A stretch of DNA of 64,000 nucleotides from CAWKOH01 sp963851245 (GCA_963851245.1 CAWKOH010000011.1:124001-188000), one strand, 5' to 3'; positions 24,929 to 33,482 are shown, numbered from the stretch's first letter. Translations and numbers: made by a program. The notes: generated by a model not told the origin, from the sequence alone.

Positions 24929-26560
24929 ATGCAGGGGCTAATGCAAGACGTGCCGCTCACGCTTGATCGGATATTCGGCCGGGCCGAAACCATCTTCCCG
25001 ACCAAGCGCTTGGCGACGGCCGCACCCAACGGCATGGAGCGGACCACCTACGGGAAGTGGGCGGCGCGCACGAGGCGGCTAGGAGGGGTGCTCGATGATC
25101 TCGGCATCTCGGCCGGCGGGAGGGTAGCCACCTTCGCTTGGAACTCAGCCCGCCATCTCGAGCTTTACTTCGCCGCCCCGTGCTCAGGACGGGTCCTGCA
25201 CACGTTGAACATCCGGCTCTTCGCCGAGCAACTCGTCTACATCGTCAACCACGCCGAGGACGAAGTCATCTTCACCGACCTAAGCCTCATTCCGCTTTTG
25301 TGGCCATTGATAGACGAGTGCCCAACCGTCCGGCACGTGGTGGTGATGGACGACACGGCGGGCCGGCCCGACCCGCCGGCAGTCCCCGACGACCCTCGCG
25401 TTTCCGATTACGAGGCGCTGATGGCGGCGGCATCCCCCCACCCCTTCGGAGTCGTCGCCGACGAACACCAGGCGGCTTCTATGTGCTACACGAGCGGGAC
25501 GACCGGCGACCCCAAGGGCGTGGTGTACTCCCACCGTTCCGTGTTGCTGCACTCGATGGCGGCCGCCCTCAACGATGTGTTGGGGATTAGAGAGGCCGAC
25601 GTGATCCTCCCTGTCGTGCCGATGTTCCACGCCAACGCCTGGGGTTTGTGCCAGGCGGCCGTGATGGCTGGAGCCGAGGTCGTCTTCCCGGGCGCCGATC
25701 TCTCCCCGCAGGCGATCTGCCGCCTGATCCTCGACGAGGGAGTGACGGTGGCGGCCGGCGTGCCCACCATCTGGATGGGAGTCAGGTCGCTTCTGGCGGG
25801 CCAGCCCCATTCCCTCCGAACGATCATCTGTGGCGGTTCGGCCGTTCCCCGGGCCCTATCCGAGGCCTACCGCGAGGAGGTCGGACTGCCCATCCTGCAG
25901 GCTTGGGGCATGACCGAGACCAGTCCTATCGCCACGGTCTGCGGGGTGCGCAGCGAGCGAGCGGCCAGCGAGAGCGAGGACGAGCTGGCCGACCTTCGGG
26001 CCCGGCAGGGCCTGCCGGCGCCGCTGGTCGACCTGCGCATCGCCGAGCCCGAGACAGGCGAACCGCTGCCCTGGGATGACCAGACCAGCGGGGAGGTCCA
26101 GGTGCGAGGACCCTGGATCGCCGCCTCCTATTACAACGACGAGCGGGGTGCGGCGTCCTTCACCGAGGACGGCTGGTTGCGCACCGGTGATGTGGCGGTG
26201 ATCAGCCCGGACGGCTATGTGAGGCTGGTCGACCGGACCAAGGACCTCATCAAGTCGGGCGGGGAGTGGATCTCCTCGGTGGAGCTCGAAAACCACCTCA
26301 TGGCCCACCCCGCCGTGGCCGAGGCGGCAGTTATCGCCGTCCCGTCTGAGCGCTGGATGGAGCGCCCCATGGCGTGCGTGGTGGTCAAGCCGGGATCGAC
26401 CCTGACCGCCGACGAGGTGATTGAGTGGCTGCAGCCGCGCGTCGCCAAGTGGTGGCTGCCCGAGACGGTCGAGTTCATCGACGAGGTACCCAAGACCTCG
26501 GTTGGAAAATTTTCCAAGAAGGATTTGCGCGACAAGTTCGCCGACCGCCGGGTCCCGTAG
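24929..26560 (+). CDS. Fatty-acid CoA ligase (acyl-adenylate forming)
   Basis: This 543-residue AMP-binding enzyme activates a carboxylic acid with ATP and CoA. The P-loop is MCYTSGTTGDPKGVVYSHRS (about residues 188-207), motif A5 is LQAWGMTETSPIA, A7 is GWLRTGDVAVISPDGYVRL, A8 is VDRTKDLIKSGGEWISSVEL, and the catalytic Lys is in PKTSVGKFSKKDLRD near the C-terminus. It belongs to the medium/long-chain ligase group with methylmalonate- or cholate-type relatives. GGGAGG sits before ATG 24929. It is divergent from the MDR dehydrogenase. Confidence 0.93.
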   Translation: MQGLMQDVPLTLDRIFGRAETIFPTKRLATAAPNGMERTTYGKWAARTRRLGGVLDDLGISAGGRVATFAWNSARHLELYFAAPCSGRVLHTLNIRLFAEQLVYIVNHAEDEVIFTDLSLIPLLWPLIDECPTVRHVVVMDDTAGRPDPPAVPDDPRVSDYEALMAAASPHPFGVVADEHQAASMCYTSGTTGDPKGVVYSHRSVLLHSMAAALNDVLGIREADVILPVVPMFHANAWGLCQAAVMAGAEVVFPGADLSPQAICRLILDEGVTVAAGVPTIWMGVRSLLAGQPHSLRTIICGGSAVPRALSEAYREEVGLPILQAWGMTETSPIATVCGVRSERAASESEDELADLRARQGLPAPLVDLRIAEPETGEPLPWDDQTSGEVQVRGPWIAASYYNDERGAASFTEDGWLRTGDVAVISPDGYVRLVDRTKDLIKSGGEWISSVELENHLMAHPAVAEAAVIAVPSERWMERPMACVVVKPGSTLTADEVIEWLQPRVAKWWLPETVEFIDEVPKTSVGKFSKKDLRDKFADRRVP

Positions 26561-26594
26561 GGCGATCCCGGCAGCCTCAGTTCGTCGACCCTGG

Positions 26595-26630
26595 TGTGGA
26601 GTACTTCATCATATATGGTGCGATAATCAG
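26595..26630. promoter_or_regulatory. Copy of the 5075-5110 motif
   Basis: This AT-rich stretch after the acyl-CoA ligase gene aligns without gaps to 5075-5110, sharing GAGTACT, CATC, TAT and GGTG and ending ATCAG. Symmetry is weaker than in the first copy. It lies about 105 bases upstream of the PadR gene. It could be an operator read by the same regulator, or a decayed dispersed element. Confidence 0.4.
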
Positions 26631-26710
26631 CAAAATAAGTCAGTTTGGTGACCCTCCATTCTGGAAGGGGGCCCCTCCAGCCGCTCTCCATCCAAAAAAC
26701 TCCGAGTTAG

Positions 26711-26729
26711 CGATATATCGCGTTATAGT
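26711..26729 (+). promoter_or_regulatory. padR promoter/operator region
   Basis: CGATATATCG (26711-26720) is a perfect 10-base palindrome, followed by TTATAGT (26723-26729), a good -10 box 7 bases before the PadR ATG at 26736. PadR regulators commonly bind AT-rich palindromes with ATAT halves, so autoregulation over the -10 region is plausible. Transcription would start at or near the start codon. Confidence 0.5.
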
Positions 26730-26735
26730 GGCGAC

Positions 26736-27311
26736 ATGACACGATATGAAGATTCACCTAGAAAGGGTGGCCGCGGCCACCGAGGACATGGACGTTGGAG
26801 CGAGGGAGCGGAACCCGAATTCGGGCCTCCCTGGGCGGGGCCGTGGGGCGGCCCTCCGAGAATGGGCCGGCGCATGCGCCGGGGCGACATCCGGGTCGCG
26901 CTCCTGCGGACACTGCAGGCGGGACCCGCCCACGGCTACGAGATCATCCGCCGGCTCGAGGAAGGAAGCGGCGGGCTGTGGCGCCCCAGCGCCGGCTCCG
27001 TCTATCCGACCCTTCAGCTCCTCGAGGAGCAGGGGTTGCTGACCTCCCACGAGGACGGCGGCAAGCGGGTGTACGAGTTGACCGACACGGGCCGGGCCGA
27101 GGCCGAGGCGGGGGCCGGCTCCGGGCGGGGCTTCCCGTGGGATAGCGAGGAGGGCCTTACCGGCTACCGGGCCTTGCGCAGCGCGGTGTCACAGCTGGTT
27201 CTGGCGACCAAGCAGGTCCAGGTGGCGGGGGAGCCCGAACTGGTCGAGCGGGCCGCGGCCATCGTGAAGGAAGCCCGCCAGAAGCTCTATCAGCTGCTGG
27301 CCGAATCCTGA
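26736..27311 (+). CDS. PadR-family transcriptional regulator
   Basis: This 191-residue regulator begins with an unusual Gly/Arg/His/Pro-rich N-terminal tail of about 45 residues (RKGGRGHRGHGRWSEG, GPPWAGPWGGPPRMG). The PadR winged helix follows: DIRVALLRTLQAGPAHGYEI, RPSAGSVYPTLQLLEEQGLL and GGKRVYELTDTGRAEAEA. A C-terminal helix for dimerisation ends the protein. The tail resembles that of PadR proteins from other actinobacteria and may be flexible. The adjacent acyl-CoA ligases are possible targets; this is inference. Confidence 0.93.
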   Translation: MTRYEDSPRKGGRGHRGHGRWSEGAEPEFGPPWAGPWGGPPRMGRRMRRGDIRVALLRTLQAGPAHGYEIIRRLEEGSGGLWRPSAGSVYPTLQLLEEQGLLTSHEDGGKRVYELTDTGRAEAEAGAGSGRGFPWDSEEGLTGYRALRSAVSQLVLATKQVQVAGEPELVERAAAIVKEARQKLYQLLAES

Positions 27312-27365
27312 TCCACGAGCTCGCGGCGTCGGCCGCGATTTGCAATCGACCTCCGGGGTAACTGA

Positions 27366-27414
27366 GGCTGAAACCTGGTCGGCCGCCTTACTATCGGCGG
27401 CGCCAGTTTCAGCC
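27366..27414. promoter_or_regulatory. Inverted repeat before the second acyl-CoA ligase
   Basis: GGCTGAAACCTGG (27366-27378) and CCAGTTTCAGCC (27403-27414) form a 12-bp inverted repeat with a single bulged C, separated by about 24 bases. It ends 23 bases before the ATG at 27438. It may be an operator pair or a 5' leader hairpin controlling the ligase gene. Confidence 0.5.
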
Positions 27415-27437
27415 AGGTCGTGACAAGGGGGAACCGC

Positions 27438-28964
27438 ATGGTCGACTTTCTCGCCATCTACGCCGGGACTCAACCGGACAAGCCCGCGGTCATCGACGAT
27501 CGCCCGGGCGAGCCCGTCGTGACCTGGAGCTTCTCCGAGCTGGACCGCAGAGCCAACCAGCTGGCCCACTACCTGGGGAGCCTCGGCGTGGATGCGTTGA
27601 CCAAGGTCATCTGGTGCGGCCAGAACTCGGCTGGCCTGGTTGCGGGCATCAATGCCATCCGCAAGGTCGGAGCCGTCGGGGTGCCACTGAACTACCGGCT
27701 TACCCCCGAAGAGGCCGCCTACGTCATCGACAACTCCGACGCCCGGGTCGTCTACGTGGACGCCGAGTACGAGGCCCTCGTAAACCGGGCTCGGGGCCAG
27801 ACGCCCAAAGTGCAGCACGTGTGCGTCTTCGGTGGTGACGGCGAGATGGAGAAGGAGGTTGCCGCCTGCCCGGCGGAGGCGCCGGCCCAAGACGAGTCCG
27901 AGGGCATTGCGGGCGCCACGATGATCTACACCTCGGGTACGACCGGCAAGCCCAAGGGTGCCGTTCGGGGCGCGACCATCGACAGCTCTACCGCCGCCGG
28001 CCTGCTGGGCCTCATCGGGTACGTACCGGAGGACGTCTACATCACGACCGGCCCCCTGTACCACTCCGGCCCGCTCGGCTTTGCGAGCATCGCCCACGCC
28101 CTGGGCAACACCGTGGTCGTGCAGCACAAGTTCGACGCCGAGGACTGGTTGCGTCTGGTCGAGACCTACGCGGTCACCACGACCTTCACCGCCCCCACCC
28201 CGATCCGCATGATCTGCAGCCTGCCGGACGAGGTGAAAGCTCGCTACGACCGCTCGACCATGAAGCGCCTCATCGCCAACGCCGCCCCCTGGACCTTGAA
28301 CCTCAAGAAGATGTACCTGGCCGACTTTCCACCCGACTCGCTCTGGGAGGTCTACGGCTCCACCGAGCTCGGAGTCGACACGGTGCTCAGGCCGCAGGAC
28401 CATCTCCGCAAGCCGGGATCCTGCGGGCAGGCCGCCCCCGGGATCGAGATCAAGCTGTTCGACGACAGCGGAATGGAGGTTACCGAGCCGTTCAAGCCGG
28501 GGGAGCTCTACGTCCGCTCGGCCGCCTCCTTCACGAGTTACTACAAGGCCGAGGAGAAGTACCAGGCCGCTACCAGAGGCGACTTCCTGACCGTCGGTGA
28601 CATCGCCTACTTCGACGAGGACGGCTTCTTCTACATCGCCGACCGGAAAAACGACATGATCATCAGCGGCGGCATGAACATCTACCCGGCCGAGATCGAA
28701 GCGGCGCTGGACGCCTCGCCCGATGTCTACGAGGTGGCCGTCTTCGGCATTCCTGATGAGCAATGGGGTGAGAGCGTGCACGCCGTGGTCGTTCCCTCTC
28801 ACGAAGGGGTGACAGCCGAGCAGATTGTGGCCTTTGCCCGCGAGCACCTCGCCGGGTACAAGGTGCCCCGTTCGGTGACCTTCGCGGAGGAGCTTCCAAA
28901 GACCGGCTCCGGGAAGGTGCTGAAGCGCCAGTTGAGGCAGCCCTTCACGGCGAGTGGAAGCTGA
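27438..28964 (+). CDS. Fatty-acyl-CoA ligase (acyl-adenylate forming)
   Basis: This is a second AMP-binding acyl-CoA ligase of 508 residues. I chose ATG 27438 with AAGGGGG seven bases upstream; a GTG at 27420 has no ribosome site. P-loop MIYTSGTTGKPKGAVRGAT (about residues 164-182), A5 LWEVYGSTELGVDTV, A7 DFLTVGDIAYFDEDGFFYI, A8 ADRKNDMIISGGMNIYPAEI and A10 Lys in LPKTGSGKVLKRQLR are all intact. It activates a fatty, branched or aromatic acid to its CoA thioester. An inverted repeat lies just upstream. The downstream region holds a 6C RNA. Confidence 0.93.
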   Translation: MVDFLAIYAGTQPDKPAVIDDRPGEPVVTWSFSELDRRANQLAHYLGSLGVDALTKVIWCGQNSAGLVAGINAIRKVGAVGVPLNYRLTPEEAAYVIDNSDARVVYVDAEYEALVNRARGQTPKVQHVCVFGGDGEMEKEVAACPAEAPAQDESEGIAGATMIYTSGTTGKPKGAVRGATIDSSTAAGLLGLIGYVPEDVYITTGPLYHSGPLGFASIAHALGNTVVVQHKFDAEDWLRLVETYAVTTTFTAPTPIRMICSLPDEVKARYDRSTMKRLIANAAPWTLNLKKMYLADFPPDSLWEVYGSTELGVDTVLRPQDHLRKPGSCGQAAPGIEIKLFDDSGMEVTEPFKPGELYVRSAASFTSYYKAEEKYQAATRGDFLTVGDIAYFDEDGFFYIADRKNDMIISGGMNIYPAEIEAALDASPDVYEVAVFGIPDEQWGESVHAVVVPSHEGVTAEQIVAFAREHLAGYKVPRSVTFAEELPKTGSGKVLKRQLRQPFTASGS

Positions 28965-29117
28965 TGCCACGACTTCGGACTCCCCGCTCCTTGCTTTACT
29001 AAGGGGACAAATGGGGACAGCAGACGCATTTAGCGATAGTTCCCATCTGCTGAAGAGATAGGTAAACATTTCGTAAACTGCTTGCGAGATAGTCCCCGGA
29101 TGGGGCATACTGTTAAT

Positions 29118-29200
29118 AGCGCTTCGGCCGGTAATCCCCCCCACCGGACCGGAAGCCTTAGATACGAAGGGCCCGGCCACCCCCCCTGCTGGGCCCTTCG
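29118..29200 (+). ncRNA. 6C RNA (actinobacterial C-rich loop sRNA)
   Basis: Two successive hairpins each expose a run of seven C residues, the defining feature of the actinobacterial 6C RNA. Hairpin one pairs 29121-29132 (GCTTCGGCCGGT) imperfectly with ACCGGACCGGAAGC (29143-29156), with CCCCCCC in the loop. Hairpin two pairs GAAGGGCCC (29166-29174) perfectly with GGGCCCTTC (29191-29199) around a loop with CCCCCCC. Upstream, TTGCGA at 29083 and CATACT at 29106-29111 make a plausible promoter with TSS near 29118. In mycobacteria the homologue (B11) acts through its C-rich loops on G-rich ribosome sites; that role here is inferred. Confidence 0.8.
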
Positions 29201-29239
29201 TCGCGTCCGGGGTGCAATGAGCGCGAGGATCTTCTTCCG

Positions 29240-30184
29240 ATGACTCCTCCATCCGGGCAACAAATCCGCTTGAGCCATGCCGGGCAGGAACTAACTGTGG
29301 TGGAGGTCGGGGCCGGCATCAGGACCTACAGCAGCGGGGGGCGGGCGGTCATAGACGGCTATGACGAGAGCGAGATGTGCCCGGGCGGGCGCGGACAGCT
29401 GCTGGCTCCCTGGCCGAACCGGCTCGGTGATGGCTGCTTCGAGTGGGACGGGCAGCGCCTCCAGACCCCGCTTTCGGAGCCCGAGAATCACAACGCCATC
29501 CACGGCCTGGTGCGATGGGCGGCGTGGTCGGTCGCCGCGCTCGATGCGGCCGAAGCCCGGCTCACCTACCGCTTACATCCCCAGCCGGGGTGGCCGTGGC
29601 CCCTGGACCTGGCCGTGGCCTACGCCCTCGGCGAAGACGGGCTCAAGGTGGTGACGGAAATAACCAACGTGGGGGATGACTCCTCGGGTGCGTGCCCGGT
29701 CGGGATCGGCTGGCATCCGTACCTGGCCGCCTTCGGCGGGATGGTGGATCAGACCGTTCTCACCCTGCCCGCGACCGAGGCCTATCAGTCCGATGGCCGG
29801 GGCCTACCGACCGGGCGCCACCAGGTCGAGGGGACCCCGCTCGACTTCCGTTCGGGTGGCACCGTGGGCGAGGCGGTGCTAGACGTCGCCTTCACCTCCC
29901 TGGACCGCGACGACGACGGCCGGGCGAGGGTCGAGCTGATCCCCACCGCCAAAGGGGACCTCTACGACTACGGAATCCGCATGTGGATGGACCGGGGCTA
30001 CACCCACGTCATGGCTTTCTCGGGTGACACACTCGCTGAATCCGCCCGCCGGCGCCGGGGCCTGGCGGTTGAGCCCATGACCTGTGCGCCAGACATGCTG
30101 CGCAGCGGCGATGGGCGCCACGTCCTCGAGCCGGGCGAGAGTTTCATGGCAGCGTGGGGTCTGGAGACCTTCAGTTTGGCCTGA
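29240..30184 (+). CDS. Aldose 1-epimerase family protein
   Basis: This GalM-like mutarotase has 314 residues and interconverts alpha and beta anomers of an aldose, or of a sugar phosphate in the YeaD subgroup. Active-site elements are PWPNRLGDGCFEWDG, then ENHNAIHGLVRWAAW (first His), CPVGIGWHPYLAAFGG (second His), and the late Glu in GLAVEPMTCAPDML. The N-terminus starts MTPPSGQQIRLSHAGQELT. The gene follows the 6C RNA and ends just before a small unknown gene that shares a motif with the protein at 7313. The sugar specificity is not visible. Confidence 0.92.
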   Translation: MTPPSGQQIRLSHAGQELTVVEVGAGIRTYSSGGRAVIDGYDESEMCPGGRGQLLAPWPNRLGDGCFEWDGQRLQTPLSEPENHNAIHGLVRWAAWSVAALDAAEARLTYRLHPQPGWPWPLDLAVAYALGEDGLKVVTEITNVGDDSSGACPVGIGWHPYLAAFGGMVDQTVLTLPATEAYQSDGRGLPTGRHQVEGTPLDFRSGGTVGEAVLDVAFTSLDRDDDGRARVELIPTAKGDLYDYGIRMWMDRGYTHVMAFSGDTLAESARRRRGLAVEPMTCAPDMLRSGDGRHVLEPGESFMAAWGLETFSLA

Positions 30185-30198
30185 CCGCTGCCGATCTC

Positions 30199-30525
30199 AT
30201 GTACATGGGATCGGTGCCACCGCAGCTGCTAATGACAGAGCAACTGTCGGGGCCCGATCGCGTCGCAGTGGCGATAGGCGCCGGAGGTCAGTACCTGGTG
30301 ATCGAGATCACCGGCCGGGCCGGGCCGTGCTGGGTCTGCGCTCGGGTGTCTGATCGGGCCCTCGACTGCGTTCGCAGTGCACGGACCTCACCGTGGACCG
30401 TCATCCATCACAGCGCGACGGGAACGGTGGACATCTACCGAACTCTGCTTGACGGATCAGTCCACGAGTCGGTTGTGCTCTGCTCGGCGCTCCCGGTCGG
30501 CCGCTCCGTTCTGGCCGCCGCCTAG
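30199..30525 (+). CDS. Hypothetical protein with HSATGTV motif (paralogue B)
   Basis: This unrecognised protein of about 108 residues has ATG 30199 as the likely start; an in-frame ATG 45 bases earlier overlaps the epimerase gene. Its core QYLVIEITGRAGPCWVCARV, VIHHSATGTVDIYRTLLDG and VVLCSALPVGRSVLAAA aligns with the protein at 7313-7642, including W-x-C, HSATGTV and the late Cys. It is soluble, small and rich in strands by appearance. It is probably co-transcribed with the aldose epimerase. The repeated occurrence suggests a lineage-specific family. Confidence 0.65.
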   Translation: MYMGSVPPQLLMTEQLSGPDRVAVAIGAGGQYLVIEITGRAGPCWVCARVSDRALDCVRSARTSPWTVIHHSATGTVDIYRTLLDGSVHESVVLCSALPVGRSVLAAA

Positions 30526-30529
30526 CTCC

Positions 30530-31822
30530 TCAGAACTGGGATTTCTCGGTCGACCCCGCCAGGGCCAGCGTCGACGACTTGCCACCCGTGAGGGTGGTCA
30601 TGATGTCATCGAAATAACCGGCCCCGACCTCCCGCTGGTGCCGGGTAGCGGTATAACCGTCTTCTTCGAGAGCAAACTCACGCTGCTGCAGGTCCACGTA
30701 GGCGCTCATACCGCGATCTGCGTAGCCGCGTGCGAGCGAGAAGGTGGACTCGTTGAGGGCGTGCCAACCAGCCAAGGTCACGAACTGGAAGGCGTAGCCC
30801 ATGGCACCCAGCTCCTTCTGGAAGCGGGCGATGGTCGCGTCGTCGAGATGCTTTCTCCAGTTGAAGGACGGTGAGCAGTTGTAGGCCAGCATCTTGTCCG
30901 GGTGTTCGGCCTTGATCCGGTCGGCGAAGACCCGGGCCTCGTCCAGGTCGGGCGTGGAGGTCTCGCACCAGATGAGGTCGCTGTAGGGGGCGTAGGCCAG
31001 GCCCCGGGCCACCGCGATGTCCATGCCTGGTCGCACGTAATAGAAGCCCTCGGGCGACCTCTCGCCGGTGCAGAACTCGCTGTCGCGCTCGTCCACGTCG
31101 GTGGTGAGCATGGTGGCGCCCAGCGAGTCGGTCCGGGCCACGATCAGAGTCGGCACCCCGCAGACGTCAGCGGCCAGGCGAGCGGCGGACAACGTGCGGA
31201 TGTGCTGGGAGGTCGGTATCAGCACCTTGCCGCCCATATGGCCGCACTTCTTCTCCGATGACAGCTGGTCTTCCCAGTGCACGCCGGCGGCCCCCGCTTC
31301 GATCATGCTCTTCATCAGCTCGAAGACGTTGAGGGCACCGCCGAAGCCGGCTTCCGCGTCGGCGACGATGGGGGCCAACCAGTGACGGTGGCCTTCGTTG
31401 CGACCCGCGGACTCGGCCCACTCGATCTGATCGGCGCGGCGCAAGGCGTTGTTGATCCGGCGCACCACCGCCGGAACGCTGTTCACGGCGTACAGGCTCT
31501 GATCGGGGTACACCTGCTCCGACAGGTTGGCGTCCGCGGCGACTTGCCAGCCGGACAGGTAGATCGCCTGCAGGCCGGCCTTGACCATCTGGACCGCCTG
31601 ACCACCGGTCATGGCGCCGAGGGCGTTGATGTAGTCCTCGCGGCGCAGCAACTCCCAGAGGCGCTCCGCGCCCTGCCGGGCCAGGCTGTACTCCACCCGA
31701 ACCGATCCCCGCAGCCGGATGACGTCAGCGGCGGAGTAGCCGCGCTCGATGCCGGCCCAGCGGTCATCGCGCTTCCACTGGCGCTCGAGTTCGGCGACGG
31801 CGGTGTCGAAGGGGGTGCTCAT
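30530..31822 (-). CDS. aceA: Isocitrate lyase
   Basis: AceA splits isocitrate into succinate and glyoxylate, the first step of the glyoxylate shunt, which lets cells grow on acetyl-CoA from fatty acids. The protein has 430 residues from ATG 31822. The catalytic loop SSEKKCGHMGGKVLIP carries the active-site Cys, and the substrate site includes VADAEAGFGGALNVFE, LIVARTDSLGATML and YNCSPSFNWRKH. The C-terminal signature is complete, and the length matches the mycobacterial Icl1 type. It lies 50 bases downstream of malate synthase on the same strand, so both enzymes of the shunt form one unit. Confidence 0.97.
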   Translation of the reverse strand: MSTPFDTAVAELERQWKRDDRWAGIERGYSAADVIRLRGSVRVEYSLARQGAERLWELLRREDYINALGAMTGGQAVQMVKAGLQAIYLSGWQVAADANLSEQVYPDQSLYAVNSVPAVVRRINNALRRADQIEWAESAGRNEGHRHWLAPIVADAEAGFGGALNVFELMKSMIEAGAAGVHWEDQLSSEKKCGHMGGKVLIPTSQHIRTLSAARLAADVCGVPTLIVARTDSLGATMLTTDVDERDSEFCTGERSPEGFYYVRPGMDIAVARGLAYAPYSDLIWCETSTPDLDEARVFADRIKAEHPDKMLAYNCSPSFNWRKHLDDATIARFQKELGAMGYAFQFVTLAGWHALNESTFSLARGYADRGMSAYVDLQQREFALEEDGYTATRHQREVGAGYFDDIMTTLTGGKSSTLALAGSTEKSQF

Positions 31823-31872
31823 GGGACGAGTGATCCTTTCGGGTTCTTGATCGATGGCGGGTTGAGGGCCGG

Positions 31873-33447
31873 TCAGGGAAGTAGCTCGTAAGCGGGAAGG
31901 GTGAGAAAAGCGGGGAATTCGTCGGCGAGAGCGACCTCCTCGAAGACCGCTCGGGCCTGGTCCAGGACGGCCGGCTCGTAGTTGCTGCCCGCCAGCGATG
32001 CGACCGCATCGTCCAGCAGACGGCGGACAAGTTCGGCGGTGACCTCGGTCGGCTCGGGACCGGCGAGGGTCACGCGGTGGTGAACCCACTGCCACACCTG
32101 GGCCCGGCTGATCTCAGCCGTGGCGGCATCCTCCATCAGGTCGTCGATGGCGGCCGCGCCGGTACCGGACAGCCATGATGCGATGTACCGCAGGCCGACG
32201 GAGATGTTGGTGTCGAGCCCGGCCCGGGTGATCCCGTCGTGGGGCCGGGAGACGCACAGCAGCCGGGCCGGTCCCACCGCTACGTCCGGCCGCTGGCGTT
32301 CGAGCTGGTTCGGGCGCTCTCCCAGGATGGCGTCGAACTCGGCGCCCGCCGTAGCCACCAGGTCGGGGTGGGCCACCCAGGTGCCATCGAAGCCATCCCC
32401 CGCTTCTCGCCGCTTGTCGTCGGTGACCTTGACCAAGGCCGCCTCCGTCACCTCTGGTTTGCGGCGGTTGGGGATAAAGGCAGCCATGCCACCGATGGCG
32501 TGGGCGCCCCGGCGGTGACAGGTCTTGACCAGCAGCTCGGTGTAGGACCGCATGAACGGCGAGGTCATGGTGACCAGGGAGCGGTCGGGTAGCACGAACG
32601 CCGGGTCGGCGTGGAACCGCTTGGCGATGCTGAAGATGTAGTCCCAGCGGCCGGCGTTGAGCCCGCAAATGTGTTCCCGGAGTTCGAACAGGATCTCGTC
32701 CATCTCAAAGGCGGCCGTGATGGTCTCGATCAGGACTGTGGCCCGGATCGACCCGCGATCCAGTTCGAGGGTGTCCTCGGCCCAGGACATGACGTCGTTC
32801 CAGAGTCGGGCCTCGAGATGTCCCTCCAGCTTCGGCAGGTAGAAGTAAGGCCCGAAACCGTTCGACAGGCTGTCGCGGCCGTTGTGGAACAGGTACAGGC
32901 CGAAATCGAAGAGGCTGGCCGAAATGCGCTCGCCGTCGATGGTGAAGTGCTTCTCCGACAGGTGCCAGCCGCGGGGTCTCACCACGAGGGTGGCCGTTTC
33001 CTCGGCCAGGCGATAGGTCTTCTCAGGCGTGACCAGTTCGATCGTCCCGCGGACGGCGTCCTGCAGGTTCACCTGGCCTGCCAACACGTTGTCCCACGTG
33101 GGCGAGTTGGCGTCCTCCAGGTCGGCCATGAAGACCTTGGCGCCCGAGTTCAGGGCGTTGATCATCATCTTGCGGTCGACGGGTCCCGTTATCTCGACCC
33201 GCCGGTCGGACAGAGCCTTGGGCGCCTCCGGCACCACCCATTCACCGGTGCGGACAGGCAGGGTCTCAGCGAGAAAGTCCGGGCGGTCGCCCCCATCGAA
33301 ACGGGCCTGGCGCTCGGCCCGGGCAGCCAGCAGATCTAGCCGGCGGGAGTCGAAGCGCCGGTGCAGTCCGACCAGGAACTCGACGGCCGCGGGCGTGAGA
33401 ATGCGCTCGGCGTGGGGGTGGGCGGTAAAGCAGACGTCATCGGTCAC
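31873..33447 (-). CDS. aceB: Malate synthase A
   Basis: AceB condenses glyoxylate with acetyl-CoA to malate, the second glyoxylate-shunt reaction. The protein has 524 residues, of the A-type (AceB) length rather than the long G-type. Motifs include VFMADLEDANSPTWDN, TVLIETITAAFEMDEILFEL (catalytic Arg/Glu regions) and GRWDYIFSIAKRF, the malate synthase signature. GTG 33447 is the chosen start because a promoter with TCGACA and CATAAT places the transcript start at the same base, giving a probable leaderless mRNA. It is divergent from the RamB-type regulator and upstream of aceA. Confidence 0.96.
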   Translation of the reverse strand: MTDDVCFTAHPHAERILTPAAVEFLVGLHRRFDSRRLDLLAARAERQARFDGGDRPDFLAETLPVRTGEWVVPEAPKALSDRRVEITGPVDRKMMINALNSGAKVFMADLEDANSPTWDNVLAGQVNLQDAVRGTIELVTPEKTYRLAEETATLVVRPRGWHLSEKHFTIDGERISASLFDFGLYLFHNGRDSLSNGFGPYFYLPKLEGHLEARLWNDVMSWAEDTLELDRGSIRATVLIETITAAFEMDEILFELREHICGLNAGRWDYIFSIAKRFHADPAFVLPDRSLVTMTSPFMRSYTELLVKTCHRRGAHAIGGMAAFIPNRRKPEVTEAALVKVTDDKRREAGDGFDGTWVAHPDLVATAGAEFDAILGERPNQLERQRPDVAVGPARLLCVSRPHDGITRAGLDTNISVGLRYIASWLSGTGAAAIDDLMEDAATAEISRAQVWQWVHHRVTLAGPEPTEVTAELVRRLLDDAVASLAGSNYEPAVLDQARAVFEEVALADEFPAFLTLPAYELLP

Positions 33448-33453
33448 TGGGCG

Positions 33454-33482
33454 ATTATGTAAAGAAATGGCCGTCTTGTCGA
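33454..33482 (-). promoter_or_regulatory. aceB promoter, probably leaderless
   Basis: Read on the minus strand, TCGACA (plus-strand 33477-33482) and CATAAT (33454-33459) are separated by exactly 17 bases. A start seven bases past the -10 box falls at about 33447, the first base of the aceB GTG codon. This agrees with the absence of a ribosome site and with the frequent leaderless transcripts of actinobacteria. Confidence 0.6.

Noticed and set aside
27189..29252. A 687-codon open frame on the minus strand
   Set aside because: It is antisense to the PadR gene end and the whole acyl-CoA ligase gene, whose motifs are intact; its sequence is the low-complexity mirror typical of high-GC shadow frames.
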